Source: Pseudomonas sp. B28(2017)
GTDB taxonomy: Bacteria > Pseudomonadota > Gammaproteobacteria > Pseudomonadales > Pseudomonadaceae
Direction of reading: 5' to 3'
Length of the DNA: 64,000 bases
Assembly (NCBI RefSeq): GCF_002113025.1
Contig: NZ_NEJH01000003.1
Span: 124,001-188,000, forward strand
A program made the position numbers and the translations under genes. Under the pieces are notes generated by a model that was given only the letters and a program-made list of their open reading frames with translations, did no database searches and was not told the DNA's origin. Below are positions 19,508 through 28,607 of the stretch, in pieces. Numbering within the stretch: position 1 is the first letter of the stretch; the number at the start of each line of letters is the position of its first letter.

Positions 19508-20077
19508 TCTCGAACTCCCTGCGTGTCATCAGATTAGCCAGCTAGTTGAAGTTCACTCTTCCCTACTCAGTGAATCTTGAAAGCAGAATCGATGGACAGC
19601 TGTCCAAGTGTTCTCAACTAACGCCTTATTTCATGTAGGGAAAATTCAACGAGGTACCTACTAAGACTCAATAGGTAACAGGGTGGTTTGTAGTATAGGA
19701 GCAGTCGTATATTCCGCCTGTTTACACAGGCTGGAATTGCGCTGCAGTGGATGGAGTCCGCTGACGAGCCCTTGCCTGGAAACGGGTGGGGAGCCAAGCC
19801 AATGGCGCTTTTTCCCTGTCAGGCATTAGCCCTTGCAGCGGACGGGGCCGGATAATTGCGAACTGTCTCACCCGCCGCAAGAAAATAATCCTCAATAATT
19901 ATCAATAATCCCCGGGCCGCTCTTTGAGGGTTGTGACACGCTTCGTTTTTACAGTGGAAGCGCTAGAGTGCAGTAGCCCATTGATTTACTTGATGGTCGG
20001 GCGCCCAACTAAATTGTTGAACGCCTGCGCCTGACATTCCGGCCTTCGGTTGCGATTTATCTATCTGAAATGAGGAC
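19508..20077. other. 570-base divergent intergenic region
   Basis: It separates the efflux operon (minus) from a LysR gene (plus) and should hold both promoters. It is less GC-rich than the genes, with an AT-rich block at about 19888-19910 (AATAATTATCAATAATC). No gene, REP or operator was recognised with confidence. Confidence 0.6.
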
Positions 20078-20986
20078 ATGCCTATGGACCGCTTCCAGGA
20101 AATGCTGGTCTTCGCTGCCGTCGCCCAGGAACAGGGTTTTTCGGCGGCGGCGCGGCGTTTGGGTCTGTCGGCGGCCAGTGTCACCCGGGCGGTGGCGGCG
20201 CTGGAGAAGCGCATTGGTACGCAACTGCTTACGCGCACGACGCGCAGCGTGTATTTGAGTGAGGCCGGTCAGCGATATCTGGAGGACTGTCGGAGAATTC
20301 TTGCCGAGGTGCAGGAAGCCGAGGACTCGGCAGCGGGCAGCCACATCCATCCTCGTGGGCAACTGACCATCACCGCTCCGGTTTTGTTTGGCGAGCTGTT
20401 TGTCACGCCGCTGATGGTGAGCTACCTGACGCAATTCCCCGAAGTCTGCATCAACGCGCTGTTGGTGGACCGGGTGGTGAGCGTGGTCGAGGAGGGTGTC
20501 GATGTGGCCATCCGCATTGGCGAACTCCCTGACAGTAATCAGCATGCGATCCGTGTGGGTGACGTGCGGCGGGTGATCTGCGCCTCGCCACGGTTTCTGG
20601 CCAGCCATGGTCGGCCCCGGCACCCACAGGAACTGGCCCACGCGCCAATCATTGCGACATCGGCCATAGGCCAGCTGCGGAGTTGGCCATTCATTGACGA
20701 CGGCGAAACCTTGAGCGTGCGGGCTGAACCGCGGCTGGTGGTGACAGCGAATCAGGCAGCCATCACGGCGGCCAGCTTGGGATTGGGCTTCACGCGGGTG
20801 CTGTCTTATCAAGTCGCGAGCAAGGTGGCTGCCGGAGAGCTGGAAATCATTCTGGCGGACTTCGAACTGCCGCCGTTGCCCATCCATGTGGTCTATCAGG
20901 GCGGACGTAAAGCGCCGGCCCGAGTGCGCAGTTTTGTTGATTTCGCGGTGAACACGCTGCGCGAGCATCCAGCGCTCAAGCGTTGA
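20078..20986 (+). CDS. LysR-family transcriptional regulator
   Basis: A 302-residue LysR regulator. The winged helix-turn-helix (MLVFAAVAQEQGFSAAARRL, then SAASVTRAVAALEKRIG, about residues 8-50) is followed by the substrate-binding domain. The Cys/Asp-rich effector region is of the CrgA/YafC type (QLTITAPVLFGELFV, VVEEGVDVAIRIGEL). The next genes, on the same strand, encode a glutathione S-transferase and a flavin/iron-sulfur fusion protein, so it may control them. The start could be ATG 20078 or ATG 20084. Confidence 0.9.
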   Translation: MPMDRFQEMLVFAAVAQEQGFSAAARRLGLSAASVTRAVAALEKRIGTQLLTRTTRSVYLSEAGQRYLEDCRRILAEVQEAEDSAAGSHIHPRGQLTITAPVLFGELFVTPLMVSYLTQFPEVCINALLVDRVVSVVEEGVDVAIRIGELPDSNQHAIRVGDVRRVICASPRFLASHGRPRHPQELAHAPIIATSAIGQLRSWPFIDDGETLSVRAEPRLVVTANQAAITAASLGLGFTRVLSYQVASKVAAGELEIILADFELPPLPIHVVYQGGRKAPARVRSFVDFAVNTLREHPALKR

Positions 20987-21105
20987 GTTATTTCACCCGG
21001 TGAAATAATGGATTGCGTTTGCTGGTGATTCTGTTGCTTTGGTTGAGGGTAGAAGATACGACCCATCTCTCCCCTGAACAGCAGCACTCACCCGAGGTGT
21101 CGACC

Positions 21106-21732
21106 ATGCAAGCGATCAAACTCTACAACTTCCCACGTTCCGGCCACGCTCATCGTGTCGAGTTGATGCTGTCCCTGCTGAAATTGCCGACCGAATTGAT
21201 CTTCGTTGACCTCGCCAAGGGCGAACACAAGCAACCGGCGTTCCTGGCGCTCAATGCTTTCGGTCAGGTGCCGGTGATTGATGACCAGGGCGTGGTGTTG
21301 GCCGATTCGAATGCGATTCTGGTTTATCTGGCGCAAAAGTACGGCAACGGTCGCTGGCTGCCGGCTGACCCGGTGGGTGCCGCCAAGGTCCAGCGCTGGT
21401 TGTCGGTGGCTGCCGGTCCGATTGCCTTCGGTCCTGCCAGGGCAAGGCTGATCACGGTGTTTGGCGCGCCTTACAACGCTGAAGAAGTGATTGCCTACGC
21501 TCACACCGTGCTCAAAGTGATCGATCACGAACTGGCCAATACTCAGTACCTGGCTGGCAGCGAGCCGACGGTGGCCGACGTCGCGGCCTACAGCTACATC
21601 GCCCATGCGCCCGAGGGCAATGTGTCGCTGGACGAGTACGCCAACATTCGCGCCTGGCTGGCCCGCATCGAAGCCTTGCCGGGTTTTGTCGGCATGCCAC
21701 GCACCATCGCCGGTTTGCAAAAAACTGCCTGA
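21106..21732 (+). CDS. Glutathione S-transferase family protein
   Basis: A 208-residue two-domain GST. The thioredoxin-like N-terminal domain reads [20 protein letters not shown], with the Ser of FPRSGHAHR in the glutathione-activating position, and [20 protein letters not shown], the cis-Pro loop and Glu/Asp-Ser motif. The C-terminal helical domain carries [13 protein letters not shown]. The start at 21106 fits the family; a longer frame from 21013 has no reason to be used. It precedes the PNPOx/ferredoxin reductase fusion by about 60 bases and is probably cotranscribed. Confidence 0.9.
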   Translation: MQAIKLYNFPRSGHAHRVELMLSLLKLPTELIFVDLAKGEHKQPAFLALNAFGQVPVIDDQGVVLADSNAILVYLAQKYGNGRWLPADPVGAAKVQRWLSVAAGPIAFGPARARLITVFGAPYNAEEVIAYAHTVLKVIDHELANTQYLAGSEPTVADVAAYSYIAHAPEGNVSLDEYANIRAWLARIEALPGFVGMPRTIAGLQKTA

Positions 21733-21795
21733 TGCCCGCAGCCCGGAGTTGCCGGGCCGCCCCGTTCTGCGCCAGTGGCGCAGGGGAGAAGCCGT

Positions 21796-23826
21796 ATGGA
21801 CCGTTCACCCTGGCATGCCGGCGAGAAACAATTGCAGGCGCATGTGGGCGTTGCCGAACGAATGGAGGTGTTCGGTCGTAAGGTGATTCGCAGCGAGATG
21901 CCGGATCAGCACCGCACGTTCTATCAGCAATTGCCGTTCATGCTGTACGGAGCGGTGGATGCCGACGGTCATCCCTGGGCCAGTATCCTTGAAGGCCAGC
22001 CCGGTTTCGCACAATCGCCAGAACCGGGCCTGCTGCAATTTCGCAGCCTGCCTGCACTTGATGATCCTGCGCAGTTGAGCGACGGCTCGGCCATCGGCTT
22101 TCTGGGCATCGAGCTGCATACCCGTCGCCGCAATCGCATCAATGGGCATGTTCGTGCCATGACAACCGGTGGTTTCGCGGTGGCGGTGGATCAGTCCTTC
22201 GGCAATTGCCCGCAGTACATTCAGTTGCGCCAGTTTCACTCGGTGCCACTGGCCGACCCTTCGACGCGTGTCGCGCAACATTTCAGCGAACTGGATGATG
22301 CGGCCAAGGCCATGATCGCCGAAGCGGACACATTCTTCGTTGCCAGTTATGTGGATGTCGATGGCGAGCGCTCGGTGGATGTGTCTCACCGTGGCGGCCA
22401 GACCGGTTTTGTACGTGTGGAAGGCAATCGCCTGACCATTCCGGATTTCGCCGGCAACCTGCATTTCAACACCTTGGGCAACCTGCTGCTCAATCCCCGG
22501 GCCGGGTTATTGTTCATCGATTTCAATACCGGTGATTTGCTGCAGCTCAGCGGGCGCACCGAAATCATCCTGGAGGGCCCGCAGGTCGAGGCGTTCCAGG
22601 GCGCCGAGCGTCTGTGGACCATCGATGTCGAGCAAGTCGTACGGCGCCCGGCCGCCCTGGCGTTGCGCTGGCGCTTCGACGGCGTGTCACCCACCAGTTT
22701 GCTCACTGGTACATGGGAGCAGGCCACGGCGCGTTTGCAGGCCAAGGCTCTGGGTGATCAATGGCGGCCGTTGCGGGTGGCGCGGATTGAAGCGCAAAGC
22801 CACAACATTCGCTCGATTTACCTGGAGCCCGCCGATGGGGCCGGATTGCCACTGTTTCAGGCCGGGCAGCATTTGCCCCTGCGCTTCAACATTGACGGTG
22901 ATGTGCACATTCGCACGTACAGTTTATCGAGTGCGCCGTCCGATGATTTTTTCCGCATCAGCGTGAAGCGTGACGGGCGGGTGTCTACGCATTTGCATGA
23001 GCAGATTCGTGTCGGCGACCTGCTGGAGGCGCGGGCGCCACAAGGGCATTTCACCGTGGCGCCCCATGAGCGTCGGCCACTGGTGTTGCTGGCGGCCGGG
23101 GTGGGCATCACGCCCCTGTTGTCGATGCTGCGGGAGGTGGTTTACCAGGGATTGCGTACCCGCCGTATCCGCCCGACATGGTTTATCCAGAGTTCGCGCA
23201 CGCTGGCCGACCAGCCGTTTCGCCACGAACTGGATCGCTTGCTCGAAGACGCCGGTGACGCGGTGCGGCTAGTGCGTTTGCTCAGCCAGCCGGAAGCCTG
23301 GGCGATACAAGGAGAGGACTTCGACCTCTGTGGGCGGATCGACGTCGCGCTGCTCAAGGAACTGCTGACAGTCGAGGACTACGATCAGCCGGATTTTGTC
23401 GTCTGTGGCCCCGGCAGTTTTACCCAGGCGCTGTACGACGGCCTGCGCGAGTTGGACATTCGCGACTCGCGGATTCACGCCGAAACCTTCGGCCCGTCCA
23501 CCTTGCGTCGGCGCCCGGACCCTGATGCAGTGGTCATCGAGCAACCGCCAGCCGCCGCCACGTCCGTGCCGGTGGTATTCCAGCGCTCGGCCAAGGAAGC
23601 GCGCTGGCAGCCAGAGGGCGGCAGCTTGCTGGAGTTAGCGGAAAGCCGTGGCCTGCGTCCGGAATTCAGTTGTCGCGGCGGCTCCTGCGGCACCTGCAAG
23701 ACGCGCTTGATCAGCGGTCAGGTGCATTACCCACTGCCGCCAGCGGAGGTTCCGGATGACGGACACGTGCTGATTTGCTGTGCGATTCCGGCCCAGGGAG
23801 CGCAGCCGTTGGTGCTCGATATCTGA
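21796..23826 (+). CDS. PNPOx-like / ferredoxin reductase / 2Fe-2S fusion protein
   Basis: A 676-residue three-part protein. The N-terminal third is a split-barrel flavin domain like pyridoxamine 5'-phosphate oxidases (FFVASYVDVDGERSVDVSHR, NLLLNPRAGLLFIDF). The middle is a ferredoxin-NADP reductase unit, with FAD-binding RTYSLSS, and the nucleotide part ending in VCGPGSFTQALYDGL. The C-terminus is a plant-type 2Fe-2S ferredoxin with CRGGSCGTCKTRLISG and a last Cys in HVLICCAIPA. Such fusions resemble electron-transfer chains for oxygenase or detoxifying chemistry. Start chosen at ATG 21796 after GGGGAG. The substrate is unknown. Confidence 0.87.
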   Translation: MDRSPWHAGEKQLQAHVGVAERMEVFGRKVIRSEMPDQHRTFYQQLPFMLYGAVDADGHPWASILEGQPGFAQSPEPGLLQFRSLPALDDPAQLSDGSAIGFLGIELHTRRRNRINGHVRAMTTGGFAVAVDQSFGNCPQYIQLRQFHSVPLADPSTRVAQHFSELDDAAKAMIAEADTFFVASYVDVDGERSVDVSHRGGQTGFVRVEGNRLTIPDFAGNLHFNTLGNLLLNPRAGLLFIDFNTGDLLQLSGRTEIILEGPQVEAFQGAERLWTIDVEQVVRRPAALALRWRFDGVSPTSLLTGTWEQATARLQAKALGDQWRPLRVARIEAQSHNIRSIYLEPADGAGLPLFQAGQHLPLRFNIDGDVHIRTYSLSSAPSDDFFRISVKRDGRVSTHLHEQIRVGDLLEARAPQGHFTVAPHERRPLVLLAAGVGITPLLSMLREVVYQGLRTRRIRPTWFIQSSRTLADQPFRHELDRLLEDAGDAVRLVRLLSQPEAWAIQGEDFDLCGRIDVALLKELLTVEDYDQPDFVVCGPGSFTQALYDGLRELDIRDSRIHAETFGPSTLRRRPDPDAVVIEQPPAAATSVPVVFQRSAKEARWQPEGGSLLELAESRGLRPEFSCRGGSCGTCKTRLISGQVHYPLPPAEVPDDGHVLICCAIPAQGAQPLVLDI

Positions 23827-23890
23827 AGGAAGATTGCTGACGAACATTGCCCGTCGGTTGATGGCTGAGTAGGGTAGGGGCAGAACGAAC

Positions 23891-23912
23891 AGGGCCGCAC
23901 AGGCCCTTTCTG
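23891..23912 (+). terminator. Rho-independent terminator
   Basis: AGGGCC-GCACA-GGCCCTTTCT hairpin about 65 bases after the fusion gene stop. Confidence 0.7.
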
Positions 23913-23934
23913 CCTTTCAGGAACAGGCGTTTCA

Positions 23935-25131
23935 ATGGTTTTTTTCACTCGCTCGATCGCCTTGCTAATAGCGCTGGCGCTGACCACCGGTTGCGAAAGA
24001 AAGGACGCACCGCCGCTGGATCAGCAACTCTACGTCTGGCAGCGGCAGTGGACGCCGGCCCACGAGGCCGCCCTCAGGGACAGCCGTGCAGACTTTTCGA
24101 CGTTGCGGGTGCTGGCCTTGCAGGCCTTCCCCAAGGCGGGCTGGAGCCGAGCCCGAGTGGATTGGCAGTTGCTCAAGCGCGATGGCCGGCCGGTGATTGC
24201 GGTGGTTCGCCTGGATGGACAGCTCAAGGCGCTGGACCAGGAAGAGATCACAGCGCAAATCCGCCAGGTGATCAGCGATTGGCAGGGACAAGGGTTGAAC
24301 CTCGCCGGTGTGGAAATCGACCACGATGCGGGTAATGCCCGGCTGCCGGCGTACCGCGAATTTCTTGCGAATTTGCGTGAAGCGTTGCCGACTTCGCTGC
24401 CGCTGAGCATCACCGCGTTGCCGTCCTGGCTCGACAGTCGCGAACTGCCGGCGTTGTTATCCACAGTCGACAGCAGCGTGTTGCAGGTGCATGCGGTGAG
24501 CGATCCGCGTCGCGGTTTGTTTGATGCCGATCAGGCCCGGCAATGGGCGAAGGCCTGGAGCCGCGTCACGACAAAACCGTTCTATCTGGCGCTGCCAGCC
24601 TACGGCGTGGCGTTGCTGCCGTCGGCGGGCGGCGCGCCTGTTGTGGAAAGCGAAGTGACCGTGGAGCGTGAAGGCCTGCGCCGGGAATTACTGGCCGATC
24701 CGCAGTCATTGCGCAGCCTCGGCGCCGAACTGCGTGCCGATCCACCGAAGCATCTGGCGGGCCTGATCTGGTTTCGCCTGCCACTGGCCAACGACCGTCG
24801 GGCCTGGAGTCTGACCACCTTGCGCGCCGTGGCTCGCGGCGATGTCCTCGACAGTCGATTGACGCTGAAACTCTCGTCCGACAATGGCCTCTATGACATT
24901 GGCATCAGCAACCAGGGCAATCTCGACAGCGCTTGGCCCGAACGCCTGACATTGGCGGTCAGTGGTTGTGAGGGGGCCGATGCCCTGGCCGGTTACGCGT
25001 TGCAACAGCGTTCGGATCTGCTTACCTTCACCCGCTTGCGCGACGGTCGAATACCGGCCGGCGGACAGCGTGCCATTGGTTGGGCTCGCTGCGCACACAT
25101 TGATCAAGGAGGTTCGAATGTTCACCCGTAA
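23935..25131 (+). CDS. DUF3142 domain lipoprotein
   Basis: A 398-residue predicted lipoprotein: signal peptide MVFFTRSIALLIALALTTGC with the lipidation Cys at 20. The body fits DUF3142, a TIM-barrel-like glycosidase-type family (LYVWQRQWTPAHEAAL near residue 33, then GVEIDHDAGNARLPAYREFL, then FYLALPAYGVALL). The D-x-D in GVEIDHD sits where glycoside-hydrolase relatives keep acidic residues; activity is not known. It overlaps the next gene by 14 bases, so the pair is translationally coupled and probably works together at the envelope. Confidence 0.8.
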   Translation: MVFFTRSIALLIALALTTGCERKDAPPLDQQLYVWQRQWTPAHEAALRDSRADFSTLRVLALQAFPKAGWSRARVDWQLLKRDGRPVIAVVRLDGQLKALDQEEITAQIRQVISDWQGQGLNLAGVEIDHDAGNARLPAYREFLANLREALPTSLPLSITALPSWLDSRELPALLSTVDSSVLQVHAVSDPRRGLFDADQARQWAKAWSRVTTKPFYLALPAYGVALLPSAGGAPVVESEVTVEREGLRRELLADPQSLRSLGAELRADPPKHLAGLIWFRLPLANDRRAWSLTTLRAVARGDVLDSRLTLKLSSDNGLYDIGISNQGNLDSAWPERLTLAVSGCEGADALAGYALQQRSDLLTFTRLRDGRIPAGGQRAIGWARCAHIDQGGSNVHP

Positions 25132-27229
25132 CTGGCCGCGTCATTTGCTTTGCCTGAGCCTCAGCCTGCCGCTGGGTTCGGCGCTGGCCTGCGGCCCGGA
25201 CTTTCCCATGCGCCTGCTGGATAACCGTGGCCAGTCGCTGGCGGAACTGCCGGAAGGCAACTTCGGCTTCGAAATCAACCGGCTCGGCCACGCCATCAAA
25301 GGATTGAAGAACGTCACCGCTGGCGCCAACTACAGCGATGAACCTGACCTTGCAGCGCAGCGGGATCAGGCTGAGCAGGCGGGTCTTTCCGCTGAGCAAC
25401 AAGTGTTGGTGAAACACCTGCGCAGCCTGACCAATGCACGTCAGGTTGAAACCGAAGGGGCGCAACTGCCGCCCGAGCTCAGGTTGTACCTGGCGGGCGC
25501 CGTGGCATTTGGCGTGGGCGATTCGGCCCTGGCTGCCGGGTATTTCAAGCAAGTGCTGGCCTTGCCCGCAGAACAACGGGCTTCGCGCAGCACCTGGGCG
25601 GCTTACTCACTGGGGCGCGCGTTATTCACCATGAGCGTCGAAGCCGACGCGAATCCGGACTTGCTCGAACAATCCCGCAAGGCCTTTGAGCAAACCCGGC
25701 AACTGAGCATCGACGGCTTCAGCGATCCACTTGAGCTGGGTGTCGCCAGCCTCGGCGAAGAAGCCCGGGTGGTGCGCACCGCCGGGGACTGGAACCGTGC
25801 CATCGAGCTGTACGCCACGCAAAATCTGCACGGCTCCACGGTGGGCTACAACTCGCTGAAGCTATTGATGACGGACTTGATGACGCTGCCGGATGATCAA
25901 GTGGCCGAGTTGCTCAAGGGCCAGCCCGTGCAGCAGTTGGTGACCGCATCGCTGATCAGCCGGTTGGGCTGGTCATTCGGCGATCAACCTGCTAACGAAC
26001 AAAAAATGATCAAGCTGCTGCAACATAGCACCCGTGGCAGTCTCGAAAACGCCGACCGCCTGGCGGCGATGAATTATCAACAGGGCGATTACGCCAGCGC
26101 CAAGGTTTTCCTCGAACATGCCGGCGATGGTGGATTGGCCTGGTGGTTGCGGGCAAAACTGGCGGTGCGCGAGGGCGATAAAACCGCGGCCGCCGCAGCC
26201 TATGCCAAAGCGGCCCAGGCCTTCCCGCAGAATGAATCCTGGGGTGAGCGACGGACTCCGGACTTCGATTACGAAACACTGCAGCCCAAATGCCGTGTCG
26301 AGGGAGAAAGTGCGATCCTGGCCCTGCAACGCGGGGATTACCTGCAAGCCTTCGATCAGTTGTATCGCAGCCAGAGCATTTACTGGTTCGACGCCGCCAC
26401 CGTGGCCGAGCGCGTGTTGACCCTCGAAGAGCTCAAGCACTACGTCGACACACAAGTGCCGGCCCCGCCGCCGCTCAGCCAGCAGGACCGCGACAACTAC
26501 GTGCCCTTGCCGGTGGCGGCGAGCCTGCGCAATCTGTTGGCGCGGCGTTTGTTGCGCGAGGGGCATTACGAGCAAGCGCTGGCTTACTTCGACAATGACG
26601 GCTTGCGGCACAAGGCCAAGCTGTATGGCGAGCAACGTCTGGCGGCTGATTCGGCCTGGTGGCCGACTCGTCGCGCCGCAGCGCTGTTCAATGCGGCCTG
26701 GACGGCACGCGAGTGGGGCATGGACATTCTGGGCTATGAAATGGCGCCGGATTACGCCACGTTCGGCGGTAACTACGTTCTCGAAAGCGCCGAACTCAAG
26801 GTCGGTCCATTAGTGGCCGAGGACGAAGTGAAGCGTCAGCAGGCCAGCGCTGCCCGGCCTGATCAGCGTTACCACTATCGCTTCGTGGCCACGGCGCTGG
26901 CGAACAAGGCGGCGGATAACTTGCCTCACACCAGCCAGGCGTTTGCGGCGGTGCTGTGCGAGGCTTCTGGGTGGAACAGCAGCCTCGAGGAGCAAAGTGC
27001 GATTTATCAGCGTTATGTCAAAGAAGGGCCTTATGTGGAATGGGCCGCCGATTTCGGCCACCAGTGTCCGTATCCCGACTTCGAGAACGCCGACAAGCGC
27101 TACGTGACCCAAGTCACCGACGCTGCGCGTTCGGCCTTGCGCCCGTACAAGAGGCCGTTACAGGTTGGTGGCGTACTGGCGGTGTTGGCAGCCGCGCTGT
27201 TGTTCAATCGCCGCCGCAAGGCGCAGTGA
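25118..27229 (+). CDS. Large TPR-like exported protein with C-terminal anchor
   Basis: A 703-residue protein of unknown function, partner of the upstream DUF3142 lipoprotein. I start at ATG 25118 (AAGGAGG site just before), giving a signal peptide MFTRNWPRHLLCLSLSLPLG with cleavage near ALA-CG. The body is rich in helical repeats of the TPR kind (for example DYASAKVFLEHAGDGGLAWW, VREGDKTAAAAAYAKAAQAF). A single hydrophobic segment (VGGVLAVLAAALLF) and basic RRRK tail close the protein, so it is likely held in the inner membrane with its bulk in the periplasm. Confidence 0.8.
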   Translation: MFTRNWPRHLLCLSLSLPLGSALACGPDFPMRLLDNRGQSLAELPEGNFGFEINRLGHAIKGLKNVTAGANYSDEPDLAAQRDQAEQAGLSAEQQVLVKHLRSLTNARQVETEGAQLPPELRLYLAGAVAFGVGDSALAAGYFKQVLALPAEQRASRSTWAAYSLGRALFTMSVEADANPDLLEQSRKAFEQTRQLSIDGFSDPLELGVASLGEEARVVRTAGDWNRAIELYATQNLHGSTVGYNSLKLLMTDLMTLPDDQVAELLKGQPVQQLVTASLISRLGWSFGDQPANEQKMIKLLQHSTRGSLENADRLAAMNYQQGDYASAKVFLEHAGDGGLAWWLRAKLAVREGDKTAAAAAYAKAAQAFPQNESWGERRTPDFDYETLQPKCRVEGESAILALQRGDYLQAFDQLYRSQSIYWFDAATVAERVLTLEELKHYVDTQVPAPPPLSQQDRDNYVPLPVAASLRNLLARRLLREGHYEQALAYFDNDGLRHKAKLYGEQRLAADSAWWPTRRAAALFNAAWTAREWGMDILGYEMAPDYATFGGNYVLESAELKVGPLVAEDEVKRQQASAARPDQRYHYRFVATALANKAADNLPHTSQAFAAVLCEASGWNSSLEEQSAIYQRYVKEGPYVEWAADFGHQCPYPDFENADKRYVTQVTDAARSALRPYKRPLQVGGVLAVLAAALLFNRRRKAQ

Positions 27230-27232
27230 GGT

Positions 27233-27862
27233 TCAGGCCTGCTGCACAAAGGTCAGCCGTACGGCGAAACCGATCAACAGGCTGCCGAACAACCATTGTT
27301 GCAGGCGCTGGGCTGAGGGGCTGCGTTGCAGCCAACGGCCGAGCGCTGCGCCAACCAGAGCGTAGGCGCTGTCGAACAGCAAACCGACACCGACCAGCAC
27401 CACGCCCAACGTCGCGAATTGTCCTAGCACCGCTCCGTCCTGAGGATTGATGAACTGCGGTAGCAACACCGAGCAGAACAACAGTGCCTTGGGATTGAGC
27501 AGGTTGGTCAGCAGTCCGCGTCGAATGGCGGCGCCCCAGCGCGGTTTTTCGCCGGTTGCGTCGGCGCTGGTGAGGCTCGGCAGCATTGTGGTTCGCAGGC
27601 ACTGAATGCCGATCCACAGCAAGTACGCGGCACCTGCCAGGCGCACCACGTCGAAGGTCCAGGGCGCAGCCTTGAACAGTGCCGCCAACCCCAGCGCCGC
27701 CAATGCCACATGGCAACCCCGGGCGATGCCCAACCCCACGGCCGTCGCCAGCGCGGCGCCTTTGCCCTGGCGGGCACCGGTCTGCAACAGCAGGATCATG
27801 TCTGGCCCCGGCAATAGATAGACCACCGCCAGCGCCATGAAAAACAGCCAGAGCCCCTGCAT
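27233..27862 (-). CDS. LysE/RhtB-family amino acid exporter
   Basis: A 209-residue inner-membrane protein with six hydrophobic helices. The N-terminal text MQGLWLFFMALAVVYLLPGPDM carries the LPGPD motif of the RhtB/LysE family, which exports amino acids such as threonine, homoserine or leucine. The start at 27862 puts that helix at the N-terminus; an upstream start adds four residues. A divergently read Lrp/AsnC regulator lies 145 bases away, a common arrangement for amino acid exporters. It is convergent with the TPR-like gene. Confidence 0.88.
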   Translation of the reverse strand: MQGLWLFFMALAVVYLLPGPDMILLLQTGARQGKGAALATAVGLGIARGCHVALAALGLAALFKAAPWTFDVVRLAGAAYLLWIGIQCLRTTMLPSLTSADATGEKPRWGAAIRRGLLTNLLNPKALLFCSVLLPQFINPQDGAVLGQFATLGVVLVGVGLLFDSAYALVGAALGRWLQRSPSAQRLQQWLFGSLLIGFAVRLTFVQQA

Positions 27863-28007
27863 GTTGCACCCCATTCGTTGTCGATTCGGTCGTGTCAGTC
27901 TAGGGCTGGAGGGCAGGGCAGGTGCTTGCGTTGTTGGCTTCTATCGGCTTCTGTCTTGGCATAATCTGCCACTTATTCACACTTGAACCATCAGGATCTG
28001 CCAAACC

Positions 28008-28481
28008 ATGAAACTCGATGCCTACGACCGCAAGATTCTCGCCGCGCTGCAACGGGATGGTCGCCTGAGCAATGTGCAACTGGCAGACGAGATTGGCCTG
28101 TCTGCATCGCCTTGCTTGCGCCGGGTGCGGATGCTTGAAGAGGCTGGGGTTATTCGCGGCTACCAGGCCAACCTGGATCGCGATGAAGTGGGGTTGGGGC
28201 TGACGGTGTTTGTCGGGGTCAAGGTCGAACGTCATAACGACGAACAAGCCGAAGCCTTTCGCCTCGCGGTGACGGCATTGCCCGAGGTCATTTCGGCGTT
28301 TCTGGTGTCAGGGGAATCGGATTTTCTGCTGCAAGTGGTGGTGCCGGACTTGCGTGCCTATGACCGGTTTCTCACCGGGCGTTTGTTGAAGTTGCCGGGT
28401 GTGAGCGACATCCGCAGCAACTTTGCGATTCACACGGTGAAGGCCCCGGGGGCGTTGCCGTTGGAGCATTTGCCTCTTTAA
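28008..28481 (+). CDS. Lrp/AsnC-family transcriptional regulator
   Basis: A 157-residue Lrp/AsnC regulator. The HTH domain reads YDRKILAALQRDGRLSNVQL and IGLSASPCLRRVRMLEEAG (residues 5-50), followed by the RAM ligand domain with FRLAVTALPEVISAF and SGESDFLLQVV. It is divergent from the LysE-type exporter and likely regulates it in response to an amino acid (inference from arrangement). Confidence 0.9.
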   Translation: MKLDAYDRKILAALQRDGRLSNVQLADEIGLSASPCLRRVRMLEEAGVIRGYQANLDRDEVGLGLTVFVGVKVERHNDEQAEAFRLAVTALPEVISAFLVSGESDFLLQVVVPDLRAYDRFLTGRLLKLPGVSDIRSNFAIHTVKAPGALPLEHLPL

Positions 28482-28492
28482 ACCACATATAC

Positions 28493-28582
28493 TGCTATCG
28501 CGAGCAGGCTCGCTCCCACAGGTACAGCGCAAACCATGTGGGAGCGAGCCTGCTCCGGGCGGCGATCCGACGATGGCGATAG
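28493..28582. repeat. REPIN-like REP pair
   Basis: GCTATCGCGAGCAGGCTCGC near 28494 faces GGGAGCGAGCCTGCTCC near 28540 and the tail CGACGATGGCGATAG. Typical Pseudomonas REP doublet between two convergent genes. Confidence 0.75.
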
Positions 28583-28607
28583 ATCTGTCACCCAAGTCCT
28601 CCGGGTC

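Noticed and set aside
18356..19537. Plus-strand frame opposite the AI-2E gene
   Set aside because: Low-complexity His/Gln/Asp-rich text typical of antisense to a membrane protein gene.
19859..19877. GAACTGTCTCACCC resembling the TnsB repeats or a 23S rRNA fragment
   Set aside because: Only a short match outside the element with no second copy or flanking signal; taken as chance.
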